From Candidatus Bathyarchaeota archaeon (GTDB lineage: Archaea > Thermoproteota > Bathyarchaeia > Bathyarchaeales > Bathycorpusculaceae), in the NCBI GenBank assembly GCA_003164295.1, contig PLTA01000048.1, positions 24,069 through 88,068 on the forward strand: a DNA stretch of 64,000 nt, in the 5' to 3' direction. A program made the translations under genes and the position numbers. The number at the start of each line of letters is the position of its first letter. The stretch's first letter is position 1. A model generated the notes under the pieces. It made no database searches. It saw only the letters and a list, made by a program, of their open reading frames with translations, and was not told the origin of the DNA. Below, in pieces: positions 17,522-26,649 of the stretch.

Positions 17522-18100
17522 ATGACAACAAACCCTGTTATCGAAGCAATAAAATCTAGGCGAGCAATTCGCGCGTATGAAGACAAACCCGTTCCAGGCT
17601 CGGCAATCCAAACGATGCTGGAAGCGGCAACTTATGCGCCTTCTGCCATTAATGTTCAACCATGGAAATTCACAATCGTGAATAACAAAGACGAAATGAA
17701 ACGCCTCTCCGACATAGCAAAACCAGCGTTGATTAGGATGTTGCCTGACGTAGGCGACGAAGGTCTAATTGGATTAAAAAAACGGCTAGCTGACCCAAAC
17801 TACAATATTTTCTACAATGCTCCCCTACTGATTTTTATTTGCGGCGTTAAATCACAATACACAGTCTACGACTGTTCAATGGCAGCGCAAAACATGATGC
17901 TCGCGGCTTATACTCTTGGCATTGGAAGCTGCTGGATAGGCACCGCGGTAGGCTTAGCTAATGACCCAAAAATTAAAACGCAGTTAGCGGTGCCAGAAGA
18001 CCACGATGTTCACGCTGCCATCATCTTTGGCTATCCAAAAGGTGGTTTTCCAAAAGCACCTGAAAAGCGTCCCCCAAAGATTCTCAAACGAATTGACTGA
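17522..18100 (+). CDS. Nitroreductase-family flavoprotein
   Basis: 192 residues with the FMN-dependent nitroreductase fold: N-terminal phosphate-binding SRRAIRAYEDKPVP, APSAINVQPWKF, and the late GIGSCWIGTAVGL and HAAIIFGYPKGG. Family members reduce nitro compounds, quinones or related substrates using NAD(P)H. It starts with ATG after a TATA box at 17481 and lies 9 bp upstream of an SDR gene, so the two probably form a redox operon. The substrate cannot be inferred. Confidence 0.9.
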   Translation: MTTNPVIEAIKSRRAIRAYEDKPVPGSAIQTMLEAATYAPSAINVQPWKFTIVNNKDEMKRLSDIAKPALIRMLPDVGDEGLIGLKKRLADPNYNIFYNAPLLIFICGVKSQYTVYDCSMAAQNMMLAAYTLGIGSCWIGTAVGLANDPKIKTQLAVPEDHDVHAAIIFGYPKGGFPKAPEKRPPKILKRID

Positions 18101-18109
18101 AGGCATAAT

Positions 18110-18853
18110 ATGGACATTAAGGGCAAAGTTGCAATAGTAACTGGAGCATCTGGCGGCATCGGATATGCCACAGCAAAGCTGCTTTCCAGCAAAGGCGCAA
18201 AACTGGCTTTAGTTGCTCGATCACAAAACAAGTTGGAACAGCTTGCAAAAGAACTTCCGAACTCAATCGCAATTCCTGCAGACATATCAAAGGTTGAAGA
18301 CATTAAGCGCATGATAAAGCAAACGTGCGATCATTTCGGAAGAGTTGATATACTAGTTAACAATGCTGGGCAGGGATATGATGCTCCTATTGAAAAAATA
18401 GATGTTGACGTCTTCCGCGGCATCTTTGAGCTTGATTTTTTGGGTCCAGTTGTTGCCATGCAACAAGTTATCCCCATTATGCGCAAACATGGCGGAGGCG
18501 CAATTATGAATGTCAGTTCAGGACTTGCTTTAATGTATTTGCCAGGTATGAGCATTTATGCTTCGCTTAAACGCGCGCTGTCACACATTAGCTTAACTGC
18601 TCGAGAAGAACTGAAAGCAGACAAGATAGTTGTTTCTGTGGTTTACCCTTATATTACGGTTACAGATTTTGAAAAAAACACGGTTAAAGCATCTGAAAGA
18701 AACTGGGAAAACGACGAAGAAGGCGACGAGGGCGGTGCTCCTTTTAAAGCTGATACTGCGGAGTATGTTGCTCAAAAGATTGTTGAAGGGATAGAATCTG
18801 GCGAGGCTGAAGTGTTTGTGCATGATTGGATGAAAACGGCTCCAGCGAGCTAG
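18110..18853 (+). CDS. Short-chain dehydrogenase/reductase
   Basis: 247 residues, a classical SDR: cofactor loop TGASGGIG (11-18), NNAG, serine in NVSSG and the catalytic pair YASLK (Y150, K154). It is an NAD(P)-dependent oxidoreductase of unknown substrate. The acidic segment NDEEGDEGG near residue 203 is unusual. It is co-directional with the nitroreductase (9-bp gap) and overlaps the convergent gene at 18850 by 4 bp. Confidence 0.92.
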   Translation: MDIKGKVAIVTGASGGIGYATAKLLSSKGAKLALVARSQNKLEQLAKELPNSIAIPADISKVEDIKRMIKQTCDHFGRVDILVNNAGQGYDAPIEKIDVDVFRGIFELDFLGPVVAMQQVIPIMRKHGGGAIMNVSSGLALMYLPGMSIYASLKRALSHISLTAREELKADKIVVSVVYPYITVTDFEKNTVKASERNWENDEEGDEGGAPFKADTAEYVAQKIVEGIESGEAEVFVHDWMKTAPAS

Positions 18854-19260
18854 CTTATGCCAAACTTTTTTCTTACATGCGGCTGAATCAGGTAAACGAT
18901 TACTGCAATGCTGTAAATTATTTCCGTTGGCGCTGCAAACTTTGGGATTCCAGGAACGCTAGGCAAATTTAAAACCGTTAAAGTGTCAGCGACAATCACA
19001 AATATGGAAACGGTTATCGTGCCAATCCACCCTAATTTTTTGCCCTGCCAAATAAACCAGCCAAAAACCAGAATTAGTAAGCCGAAAACAATTGTATAAA
19101 CGTCATAGGCTATGGTTGCTTTCAAAAAGGAATTCTCTGATGCAAGAAGTGCAAAGCCAATCAGGAAATGTATGGTGCCAATAAGTAGTTGAGCACTTGT
19201 TAAAATAAGGATGCCTATACTTCTGCCTTTGTAGGTAAGTGGGGGGTGCTTGCTGGCCAT
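18850..19260 (-). CDS. Four-helix integral membrane protein
   Basis: 136 residues with four predicted membrane helices (about 14-37, 48-70, 76-95 and 110-127) and a basic C-terminus (QPHVRKKFG). Family not recognised. It overlaps the convergent SDR by 4 bp. Confidence 0.7.
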   Translation of the reverse strand: MASKHPPLTYKGRSIGILILTSAQLLIGTIHFLIGFALLASENSFLKATIAYDVYTIVFGLLILVFGWFIWQGKKLGWIGTITVSIFVIVADTLTVLNLPSVPGIPKFAAPTEIIYSIAVIVYLIQPHVRKKFGIS

Positions 19261-19317
19261 AAACTTTACCGCTTATAATAATGTGACCGAAGCAGTCATA
19301 TAACTTTCCACGTTATT

Positions 19318-19801
19318 ATGAATGGTGAATTTGTTTTGGTTGCCAAAATGGAACGCGGAGCTCTATCTACAACTCTGTTAGTGTTGCTTTTGTTGTTTTT
19401 AGCTCAATTCTTCATCGGTATGGCACTTAACCTGCTCGTGGCACTCCTACAAATATTTTTCCAGCAAGTGGCGGCTCATTCACAGACGCCATTAACTACG
19501 CTTAACTGGAGGCAACTTGCTTTTGGCAAGCCACTTTGTTATTGACATGGTAGTAATTGTTGTGGGTGCAGTAAATTTAGTGCTTGTTCTTCACAAAAGT
19601 AATGTATACAGAGTTTTGTCTATCGTCAGTTTCGCATCGGTTATTTCAGCTTTCGTTAATGGCACCCGTTTTGTTGCTTCAAACTTTAGCATTAACGGGA
19701 TTTCTTATGGGATGGCTGGGGGATTTATGGCAGCGTTTGTTTTTTATTTTGTAATGGCTATGTTAATGTATCGTGACATAACAATTCAAACTAAACCTTA
19801 G
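19318..19801 (+). pseudogene. Small membrane protein gene broken by two single-base losses
   Basis: The protein reads coherently only if the frame shifts twice. It begins MNGEFVLVAKMERGAL and reads to about 19445. It then continues as PTNIFPASGGSFTDAINYA in the next frame, and again as LTGGNLLLASHFVIDMVV after a second shift near 19500-19504 in gcttaac. Adding one base at each site gives one ~160-residue protein with four membrane helices. Both events look like losses of one base; the second is at a TT run. This is either a pseudogene or sequence error. Confidence 0.65.
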
Positions 19802-19868
19802 TGCCCAAACACGTTAAAGCTTATACCTAAAAACTGCTAAACCCACTAAACAGGAAGTGCGCTTATTC

Positions 19869-20812
19869 ATGGACTACGCGATTGAAACCACAGACTTAAC
19901 CAAGACTTTCGGTTCTTTAACAGCCGTTAACAAGCTTAACCTTAAGGTTCAAAAAAACACAATCCACGGTTTTATAGGACCAAACGGCGCAGGAAAAACA
20001 ACTACTATAAAAATTCTAGTTGGCTTACTCAAGCCTACTTCTGGCTCAGTTATGGTGTTAGGGCAAGAGGTGCATCCTGACGACGCTGATTCCCGTTTAC
20101 GCATTGGTTACATGCCAGAACTGCCAAGTTCCCAAAACATCTCAAAGGTGCCGAACTGCTCGACGTTTATGGGCGAATGCACGGAATGGCAGCTCAACAA
20201 AGAGTAGAGCAAATACCTAAACTAATTGAGATGGTCGGTTTAAAGGGGAGGGAAAATGACTTGATCGGAAAATATAGTAAGGGCATGCAACAGCGCATCG
20301 GCATCGCCCAAGCATTACTCGATAACCCTGAACTGGTTGTTTTGGATGAACCAAGCATTGGTTTAGACCCTGTTGGTATGCTTGAAGTTCGGGAATTGGT
20401 TAAAACAATTTCAAAAGAAGGAATGACCGTTTTTCTGTCCTCGCATTTGCTTTTTGAGGTTGAGCAAATCTGCGATCATGTCACCATTGTTAACAATGGT
20501 TCAATACTTGCTTCTGATACCCTCCAAAATGTTTCCAATAAACTTGGACCTGCCATGATACATATCGAATTAGTTGACATTTCTGCAGCAGTAATAGCGG
20601 CCGTCAAGAGTTTGGGTTTTGTTTCTGGCACCTGGAAAACCGACAATACTTTACTTGTTCAGGTCACTACTTATACGGATATTAGAGACCAAGTATCAAA
20701 AGCTGTGACAGGTGCGGGCGGGATTATTGTTGGCATGAGTCAGAAAAACGCTAACTTGGAAGACATATTCATTCAGATTATTACAAAAGACAAAGAAGGA
20801 AAAGCAAAATGA
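19869..20812 (+). pseudogene. ABC transporter ATPase with one frameshift
   Basis: The N-terminal part has Walker A GPNGAGKTTTIK and reads to YMPELPS. The frame breaks at 20127-20131 (aagttccc). With one extra T the protein continues FPKHLKGAELLDVYGRMHGM and then carries the signature SKGMQQR, Walker B LVVLDEPSIGLDP and the switch histidine SSH. The repaired protein is about 314 residues, normal for an ABC-2 ATPase. The ATG at 19869 is preferred over the GTG at 19857 because of AGGA spacing. The permease starts at the overlapping ATGA at 20809, so the pair looks functional apart from this indel. Consensus error is a real possibility. Confidence 0.8.
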
Positions 20813-21765
20813 CAACGACAACTCAAAACCCGAAGAGAGGTCGCCCGAGTTGGTTCATTCGCTTCTGGGCCATAGTAAGATACGAAATGTTATGGAATAT
20901 TCGAAAGAAAAAATTCCTAGGCATTCTCATTGCTGTATTTGTTATTGCCACATTGGTTTTGATAATACCTATTATAAGTAGTAGATCTTCAGGAGTAGCG
21001 ATAACCGCTAATCCAAATTATGCGATAACATTTGGCGGTACCGGTTTTGTGTTCTTACTTTTTGCAATTGGAATAGCTGCAAACAGTATTTCAAGTGAGT
21101 TCGAAAGTGGAAGCATTGTACCTCTTGTAACCAAACCCGTTTCGCGAACAATGATTTTCTTGGGCAAACTTTTTGGGGCATTCATTGTACTTGTCGTCTC
21201 CTACGTTATATTGTACAGCTACATTACCGTGGCTTCGGTTGCTCTTTATGGTCCACAAAACAACCTTCAATATATGCCAGTGATTGTAGTCGGAAGTATC
21301 ATCAGCACTTTCATATGGGTATCCTTATTGTTTGCAGTTGGATCCTTATCAAAAAACACGATTATGACAGTAATTATGACTATAATTTTGTTTTTGGCAG
21401 TGTTCTTTGCTGGACCACTTATCTCCCTCTATTCGCAGCCATCCCCAGCGCTTAATTATGTGCCTGGAACAGGATCAAGCGGAATGATCCTTGCTGGTAA
21501 TGGGACATCTGTAAGCGGCGGCACCGACAATATAGGTGTAAATATAGTTAATTATGCGCTTTACCCTTCGGCAAATGTTACTTATTACAAATACAATCTC
21601 ACAGCAATTACGGCTGGCGAAACAAGTCTTCCAATTATTGGAATACTATACACTGAACCAACGTCTTTAATCGCTTTAAGATCGTTAGCTGTTGCCGCTG
21701 CATACATCGCTGGCTTCCTTATTGTCGCTTGGATTGCATTAAAACGCACTCAAATATTAGAATAG
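20809..21765 (+). CDS. ABC-2 type transporter permease
   Basis: 318 residues with an amphipathic N-terminus and about six membrane helices. It has the NosY/GldF-like pattern SSEFESGSIVPLVTKPVSR between helices 2 and 3. A 70-residue hydrophilic loop (about 215-280) lies between the fifth and sixth helices and would face outward. It overlaps the ATPase gene by 4 bp (ATGA), indicating a coupled export system with unknown cargo. Confidence 0.88.
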   Translation: MTTTTQNPKRGRPSWFIRFWAIVRYEMLWNIRKKKFLGILIAVFVIATLVLIIPIISSRSSGVAITANPNYAITFGGTGFVFLLFAIGIAANSISSEFESGSIVPLVTKPVSRTMIFLGKLFGAFIVLVVSYVILYSYITVASVALYGPQNNLQYMPVIVVGSIISTFIWVSLLFAVGSLSKNTIMTVIMTIILFLAVFFAGPLISLYSQPSPALNYVPGTGSSGMILAGNGTSVSGGTDNIGVNIVNYALYPSANVTYYKYNLTAITAGETSLPIIGILYTEPTSLIALRSLAVAAAYIAGFLIVAWIALKRTQILE

Positions 21766-21773
21766 AAAATAGC

Positions 21774-22109
21774 TTAAGTGGTCATAAGTTTGCCGAGTTC
21801 TACTACGAATTGGTCAATGCGTTCTCTTGATCTGCCATAATCTGCCACAGAGGTAATCGTAGTTACAGGTGTTTCAGCAACAACAGACATCCGGGTTGTT
21901 TCATTGTCTATCTTGGATAAGTCGATTTTAAGGGTTGATGGGTAAGAAATGAAGCCGCCTTTAGTTTTAACAATAAGGTGATGTGTCTCTTCGTTTTTTT
22001 CTTGGATTTTCCAATCAAGCTTTTCAATTGCTTTTGGTATTGCTTCCCAAATTGCGTTTAGTGGATAGGAAATTTCAAGGTTCTCATTTTGCTCTTTTAA
22101 ATAAGCCAT
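21774..22109 (-). CDS. Conserved hypothetical protein
   Basis: 111 residues, a soluble alpha/beta protein. The pattern (ISYPLNAIWEAIPKAIEKL, then alternating strands HLIVKTK, TLKIDLSKI and TRMSVVAETPV, then a C-terminal helix) resembles a small SRPBCC/START-like fold, but this is a structural guess. It ends 8 bp from the permease stop (convergent) and lies 10 bp downstream of apgM on the same strand. Confidence 0.7.
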   Translation of the reverse strand: MAYLKEQNENLEISYPLNAIWEAIPKAIEKLDWKIQEKNEETHHLIVKTKGGFISYPSTLKIDLSKIDNETTRMSVVAETPVTTITSVADYGRSRERIDQFVVELGKLMTT

Positions 22110-22119
22110 AATTCTTCAC

Positions 22120-23397
22120 TTATTTCTTCAGTAATTCCATAAGTTTTGGCATTAATTCGCATCCACGATCTAAAGTCCCTAAACTTCCTTTCGCGCATTC
22201 TTTCTCTGAAAACTTTTCGGCTTTGCCTCCCTCGATTTTGTCACCTGAAATCAACACTGGAACAGGAGTATCGCTGTGAACTTTTAGCTCGCAGGGGGTT
22301 GCGTGGTCAGCTGTTATGCAAATAAGATTGTCTTTTAGAGAAATTTGTTTTAGCAAAGGTCCAAAAAAGTATTTGTCGATAGTTGAGATAATTTGTGTTT
22401 TCAAAGCGCAGTTGCCGTCGTGTCCTGGCTCATCTGGACCTTTAAGGTGAATATAATAGCAGTCATGTTTAGGCAATATGTCAATTAAAGCTTTGACTCT
22501 GAATTCGCAGTCTTTTTGGAGGTTGCCTGAAGGGGGCGGTAAAAGCGTTGAGTCCATTCCTGCCATTTGTGCTATACCTCGTTCAGCTTGCATATCTGCT
22601 AAGCATGCAAAGTTTACATGGTAGCGTTCGTTTATGTTGAAGAATTTTGGAAGAAGATGTCCTGCATCTCGTGTTAAAACAACATTTGCTTTAAGCTTGC
22701 CTTCAGCTGCACGTTTCAGGTTAACTGGGTGGCTTTCCCATAATGCATGTGTTTTATTGATAAACTCGTTAACCAGCGCTGCGGAAACCTTTGATGCTTC
22801 CGTGTTATCGGTGGGTTCACAGGTTTGAAGCACCATATCCACTTCTGCATTTGCTACTCCAAGGCCATTCACTATGGTGTAGGCTGGATCGCTGTTTGTT
22901 ATGTTGCTAGAAAGAGGTTTATTTTTGCTTTTTATAAGTAGAACCGCTCTGTGTCCTAATGTGTTTTGGAATTCAAAAGTTGCAGGGTAAGAATCCAACT
23001 TTACTTGGTCGTTAGCAGCTTTTGTTAACTCTGTTGCTTCCTCAGTAGTTAAGGTTCTTGCGACTCGGCGGTCAATTATGTTTTTTCCTTGACCCAACGT
23101 TGCAAAGTTGCATCGTAACGCTAAATTGCCATCCTTCATTTTTAGTCCTGCGCCAGCTGCTTCGATGACTCCTCTTCCTGTGCTATATTTGAAAGGATCA
23201 TAACCTAAAAGTGAAATAACTGCCACATCACTTTCGGGTGCAACACCCTTCTTTACTGAATACATTAAGCCGATTTTGCCGTTTTTGGCTAGAGCATCCA
23301 TGTTTGGAGTTTGTGCTGCTTCAAGGGGTGTTTTGTTACCTAAACTTTTGATGGGTAAATCTCCCATGCCGTCTATGGCTACGTAAATTAACTTCAA
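22120..23397 (-). CDS. apgM: Cofactor-independent phosphoglycerate mutase, archaeal type
   Basis: 425 residues, alkaline-phosphatase superfamily. It has metal-binding Asp in YVAIDGMGDLP, the phosphoserine region APESDVAVISLLGYDP, and late metal ligands in HLKGPDEPGHDGN and ITADHATPCELKVHSD. It interconverts 3- and 2-phosphoglycerate in central carbon metabolism. It has an ATG start and a co-directional gene 10 bp downstream. Confidence 0.95.
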   Translation of the reverse strand: MKLIYVAIDGMGDLPIKSLGNKTPLEAAQTPNMDALAKNGKIGLMYSVKKGVAPESDVAVISLLGYDPFKYSTGRGVIEAAGAGLKMKDGNLALRCNFATLGQGKNIIDRRVARTLTTEEATELTKAANDQVKLDSYPATFEFQNTLGHRAVLLIKSKNKPLSSNITNSDPAYTIVNGLGVANAEVDMVLQTCEPTDNTEASKVSAALVNEFINKTHALWESHPVNLKRAAEGKLKANVVLTRDAGHLLPKFFNINERYHVNFACLADMQAERGIAQMAGMDSTLLPPPSGNLQKDCEFRVKALIDILPKHDCYYIHLKGPDEPGHDGNCALKTQIISTIDKYFFGPLLKQISLKDNLICITADHATPCELKVHSDTPVPVLISGDKIEGGKAEKFSEKECAKGSLGTLDRGCELMPKLMELLKK

Positions 23398-23470
23398 ACT
23401 GGTTTTTCCTCCTTCACACTTGAGCTAACTCGACTGGTAAAGCTTATTATTCTTTTCATAAAAAATAAAC

Positions 23471-24415
23471 CTATTTATTCAAAGAAAGAAAACTTCTAAT
23501 TTCATCTTGTGTTTCTTGTGGGGTTCCTGTGGTGTTTACAAGGTAAACGTCTGTTTGTTCAAAGAGTTTTTGGAAAAAGTTTTTTCTAAGCTCGATTTTT
23601 CTCTCGTCTTTTACTAGTTGATGTGGATTGCAAAAGTTGTGGTCTAACATGTACTTCAACGCTTCAGCGGAATTTAGATGCGTAACTATATTTTTGTCCT
23701 GTGAATCCCGTTTTAACAGGATTATTTTTTGAAGCGTTGTTATTGGAATTACTCCGCCTCCTCCAACAATCCATCTTACATTCACCACTGCTCTCCCTCT
23801 TTGGTCAAACTGTGCTTTATCCACTAAACTTTCATATTTGTTCCATATTTTACCCAAGTCAGCGTCAATGTAACAGTTTTTTTCAGAACCAAACGCTAAA
23901 GGCATATGACTTGAAAGTCTAACAAAGTACCAGTCATCTGAAATTAACCTGGCGTTATTAAGAAGTAATAATCCCCATGAATGCGTGGTTTTGCCTGTTC
24001 CTGAAGGAGCAATTATAGAAACACCCAAACAACCGATGTCAATGCATGCGCCGTGAACTGAGTAAATCCTATGTTCATCTTCTAAAACGTCTCCTGCAAT
24101 GGCGAGTGCAATGCTTTTTACCCATCCGTAATAGTCAACATTAACTAAAAAAGCGGTTTTCGTGTAAGAGTCATATTTAACGCTTAAAGGTTGACCCGGC
24201 TCATTAACAACAACGAGCCGTCCATGAGACCTGTTGTTTTCGTCTGCAGTAAAAAAATTGTCTTCCCATTTATTTCTAATCATTTCAGATTCTGTTAAAA
24301 GTTTAATGCAGCAACCGTAAACTTCAGCTTTGCTTGTGTAATGCAATCGATGCTCGTAGGTTTCAAAGAGTTTATCTTTTTCTTGTGGCGAAATTAACTG
24401 TACTGTATAACTCAA
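23471..24415 (-). CDS. P-loop protein resembling HPr kinase
   Basis: 314 residues. The Walker A motif APSGTGKTT (136-144) follows the strand VHGACIDIGCLGVSII, the arrangement of HprK-like kinases, and a later ISDDWYFVR (about 160) could supply the Walker B acidic residues. Archaea generally lack the sugar PTS, so a role in phosphorylating HPr is unlikely; family members often sit in peptide or cofactor gene sets. The start is a TTG with GGAG 3 nt upstream, an unusually short spacing. Confidence 0.65.
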   Translation of the reverse strand: MSYTVQLISPQEKDKLFETYEHRLHYTSKAEVYGCCIKLLTESEMIRNKWEDNFFTADENNRSHGRLVVVNEPGQPLSVKYDSYTKTAFLVNVDYYGWVKSIALAIAGDVLEDEHRIYSVHGACIDIGCLGVSIIAPSGTGKTTHSWGLLLLNNARLISDDWYFVRLSSHMPLAFGSEKNCYIDADLGKIWNKYESLVDKAQFDQRGRAVVNVRWIVGGGGVIPITTLQKIILLKRDSQDKNIVTHLNSAEALKYMLDHNFCNPHQLVKDERKIELRKNFFQKLFEQTDVYLVNTTGTPQETQDEIRSFLSLNK

Positions 24416-24563
24416 TTGCTCCGCACTCCAAAAATCAAATTAATTAGAACTTTAGCCCACGGATAAGTATTTCTTATTTATTTTACGTGTTGTTAAGTAG
24501 GCATCGATCTAATTATTGTATCTGCTTTTCGGTAGTCGGGTTTTAGGTTTTTTAGTTTTTTGT

Positions 24564-24707
24564 GGCAATTTCTTTTGTTTGTATTTTAGGTTGCTTTTTT
24601 GATTTAAGGTTTGTAGCGGTTGCAGGTCACGTATAGAAAAGGTTAGAAAAGAACAGAAACGTATGGGAAAGTATGGAAAAGAATGAAAACGTACAGAAAC
24701 GTGTAGA
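24564..24707 (-). repeat. Second copy of array 1 plus core, opposite strand
   Basis: Read on the minus strand, nine 10-mers (24707 down to 24617) follow the same order as array 1: ctacacgttt, ctgtacgttt, tcattctttt, ccatactttc, ccatacgttt, ctgttctttt, ctaacctttt, ctatacgtga, cctgcaaccg. By hand I count 83 of 90 matches to 1131-1220. The core follows directly (24564-24628) with aaatcaaaaaagcaacc. Conservation of the order of unlike units over 23 kb shows a real, copied element. Confidence 0.85.
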
Positions 24708-24854
24708 AAAAGCACTAAAAAGTATTCAATATCCCAGAAATTTGTTAAGAAACATTTTGAGAGGCGTTTGAGTTCATTATTTCTATATTTTGTTAATTCT
24801 AAAAAAAAGAAAAAGTATCGTTGCTAGTTAAGACAAAGGCGTAGTTGTAAAGTT

Positions 24855-25136
24855 TTATCCGAATTTCGCTAGCACTTCCCTTCCGAAGTCGCTTATTTCG
24901 ATGGCGTTGAAATCGTAGGGACCATGTCTTTTATCCGGCTCAGGTATGTCGATGAGCTTGGATTTTGACAGGTGCCGCACAGCGTCGTTTAGGGCTTCAG
25001 GCATCAAACCTGTTTTTTTGTGTAAAAGGTCAACCGTCACCAACAGACCTTTCTCAAATTGGGAAAGGACTGCAAGAACTCTTTTGGCTGACGGGTCAAT
25101 CATATCGAAATCGTCTTGTTCAAAATCTTCAGTCAT
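24855..25136 (-). CDS. Winged-helix protein
   Basis: 93 residues with an acidic N-terminus (EDFEQDDFDMID) and a winged-helix pattern: helix AKRVLAVLSQFE, turn, helix LMPEALNDAVRHLSKSKLI, and a wing-like YDFNAIEISDFGREVL. Probably a DNA-binding regulator or small nucleic-acid-binding protein; target unknown. The ATG start lies in a 590-bp gene-poor gap. The repeat element lies just downstream on the same strand. Confidence 0.7.
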   Translation of the reverse strand: MTEDFEQDDFDMIDPSAKRVLAVLSQFEKGLLVTVDLLHKKTGLMPEALNDAVRHLSKSKLIDIPEPDKRHGPYDFNAIEISDFGREVLAKFG

Positions 25137-25729
25137 TCTAAAACACCACTCGTAACTAGGGCAGTCTCAAATAAAAACAATTTGAAAAAGCCCAATGGAA
25201 AATAGCTTACAAAAAATGGAAAAGGGTTTACTGCGCCGCGTCCTGGGTGTGCAGGGTTTTGGCGGAGTTCTTTGCAAAGTGGTATCGCCGATTTCAGTTG
25301 CTCAAACATAACCTGTTTAGCTAAATCTTCGCTTATTAGGGCTACTAAATTTTTTCTTTTTTTATCCTTTTTGTTTTAGATCGTTTGATGACTTGCAGTT
25401 TTTGTCTAGCGACATGATAATAGCAAGCGGGTTCAACTAACGAACTATCAGGAACACTAAACACAAACCAACGCTAAATGACCTAAAGTAGATTCGCTTA
25501 AATAATTAAGCACATTCTCCGGGCTCGCTACCTAAAGAAATTGGTCATGATTCATTTTTATAGGTGAAATAAGTCTATGGGTCCTTCAACTGCGTGTGCT
25601 TTGCTTGGTCTACAAAAACACAATCAAAGTTTTCCGTACGGGGCTAATATCTTAGACAGTGGTTAAAGAAGCAAACGAACAATAGTGTTTTATACTTAAA
25701 GGGTTCTTGTAAGAAAGTAGTTGATTTTT
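25137..25729. other. Gene-poor region with possible decayed coding sequence
   Basis: No intact gene. On the minus strand, 25460 to about 25200 reads as two protein-like segments in different frames: GTG-initiated VFSVPDSSLVEPACYYHVAR, ending at a stop after an A-rich Lys run, then LVALISEDLAKQVMFEQLKS. They would join if one A were added in the poly-A run near 25353. I do not recognise the product. A TATA-like gttttatact lies at about 25687, ahead of the next gene. Confidence 0.35.
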
Positions 25730-26208
25730 GTGCCTAGAACTAGCTCAAAATCAAAATTGCAGAATGCTTTTAGCAAGCAGCTTGCGGCTTTCTGTGATTT
25801 CCTGCAAACCAAAAGCAACAGTAACACAAAAGGAATCCATGTTCTTTTGGCGGCCTATCACCAGCCGAGACTGAGGAGGCGGCTGAAGCCATCGCCTCTC
25901 GACTGTGCTTTACTCTGAACAGGGTTGACGTTTCCAAGGGAACTAAAGCGGATATTGGTGAAACGGAAAAGAACTTGAATCGTCTGTTTGCCTCGGCGGA
26001 GCGGGCTAAGACGTTGTTGTTTTTTGATGAGGCAGATGCGTTGTTTGGTAAGCGTGGAGAAGTTAAGGATTCACATGACTGCTATTTTGCTTCAGAGTTC
26101 ATGTTTGCTCAGAAAGTTGCAACTCAGCCGAGCATTGTGATTGTTGCCGTAAAAGATGCCCGGTGCGTCGAGGAAGCCGCAGGTTTTATAGTTTTTCAGC
26201 CAAAATGA
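25730..26208 (+). pseudogene. Short AAA+ ATPase relative lacking a Walker A lysine, frameshifted
   Basis: With one extra T in the run at 25845-25848 the frame joins into a ~160-residue protein. It contains KGIHVLFGGLSPAETEEAAE, then DIGETEKNLNRLFASAE, the Walker B segment TLLFFDEADALFGKR, and EVKDSHD. These are landmarks of AAA+ ATPases. Where a P-loop should read G-x4-GKT, this protein has GLSPAETEEAAE, so the ATP-binding lysine is gone. The C-terminus (IVIVAVKDARCVEEAAGF) is short and lacks the sensor-2 and lid region. It is either a decayed ATPase or a diverged non-ATPase form. The GTG start at 25730 is tentative. Confidence 0.6.
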
Positions 26209-26572
26209 AAACCTATTTTTGAAAATTAAGCTCAAATTAGCGTGTAAAATTGTGGCTTACCGCCTAAGGTCTAGTGTTTAGATTACACACGAATTATTTT
26301 AGCACTAAAAATAGAAAATCCCTACTAGCCTGGTTACCGTAGTACTTTATACGGTTTTTCCCAAATCTGATTACGAGAGCGAGCCGCTAACACATGTTCT
26401 GAACTTTTATGGTTCCTCTTGGGCTTCTCTGTCAAGCTTTTTGGATCTTTTTCCATACCGTTCTTCTTGGTTGCATGAAAATATCTATGAGCACGTTATG
26501 ACATGTGTCATATTAAGTATATCGTAAATAGATATACCCTAAATTGAAGGGCAGACGAAGCCATTACTTTTC

Positions 26573-26620
26573 AAAACTGTTTCACAACCGTTTCAGCCAA
26601 CTATCAAATCACTCGAAGCC
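26573..26620 (+). promoter_or_regulatory. Conserved upstream module, copy 1 (CTGTTTCA direct repeats and CGAAGCC)
   Basis: aaaactgtttca (26573-26584), accgtttcagccaac (26587-26601), 12 bp, then cgaagcc (26614-26620), followed 29 bp later by the ATG of a Met-rich protein. The same order and the same 12-bp spacing occur at 28150-28207. A TATA-like segment lies upstream near 26515-26535. Confidence 0.6.
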
Positions 26621-26649
26621 CTTTAGATAAGTATCAAGGAGATTGAAAA

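Noticed and set aside
25790..25835. Another repeat core near cctgcaaacc
   Set aside because: Only the first block resembles the core; the rest does not match and it lies in coding sequence.
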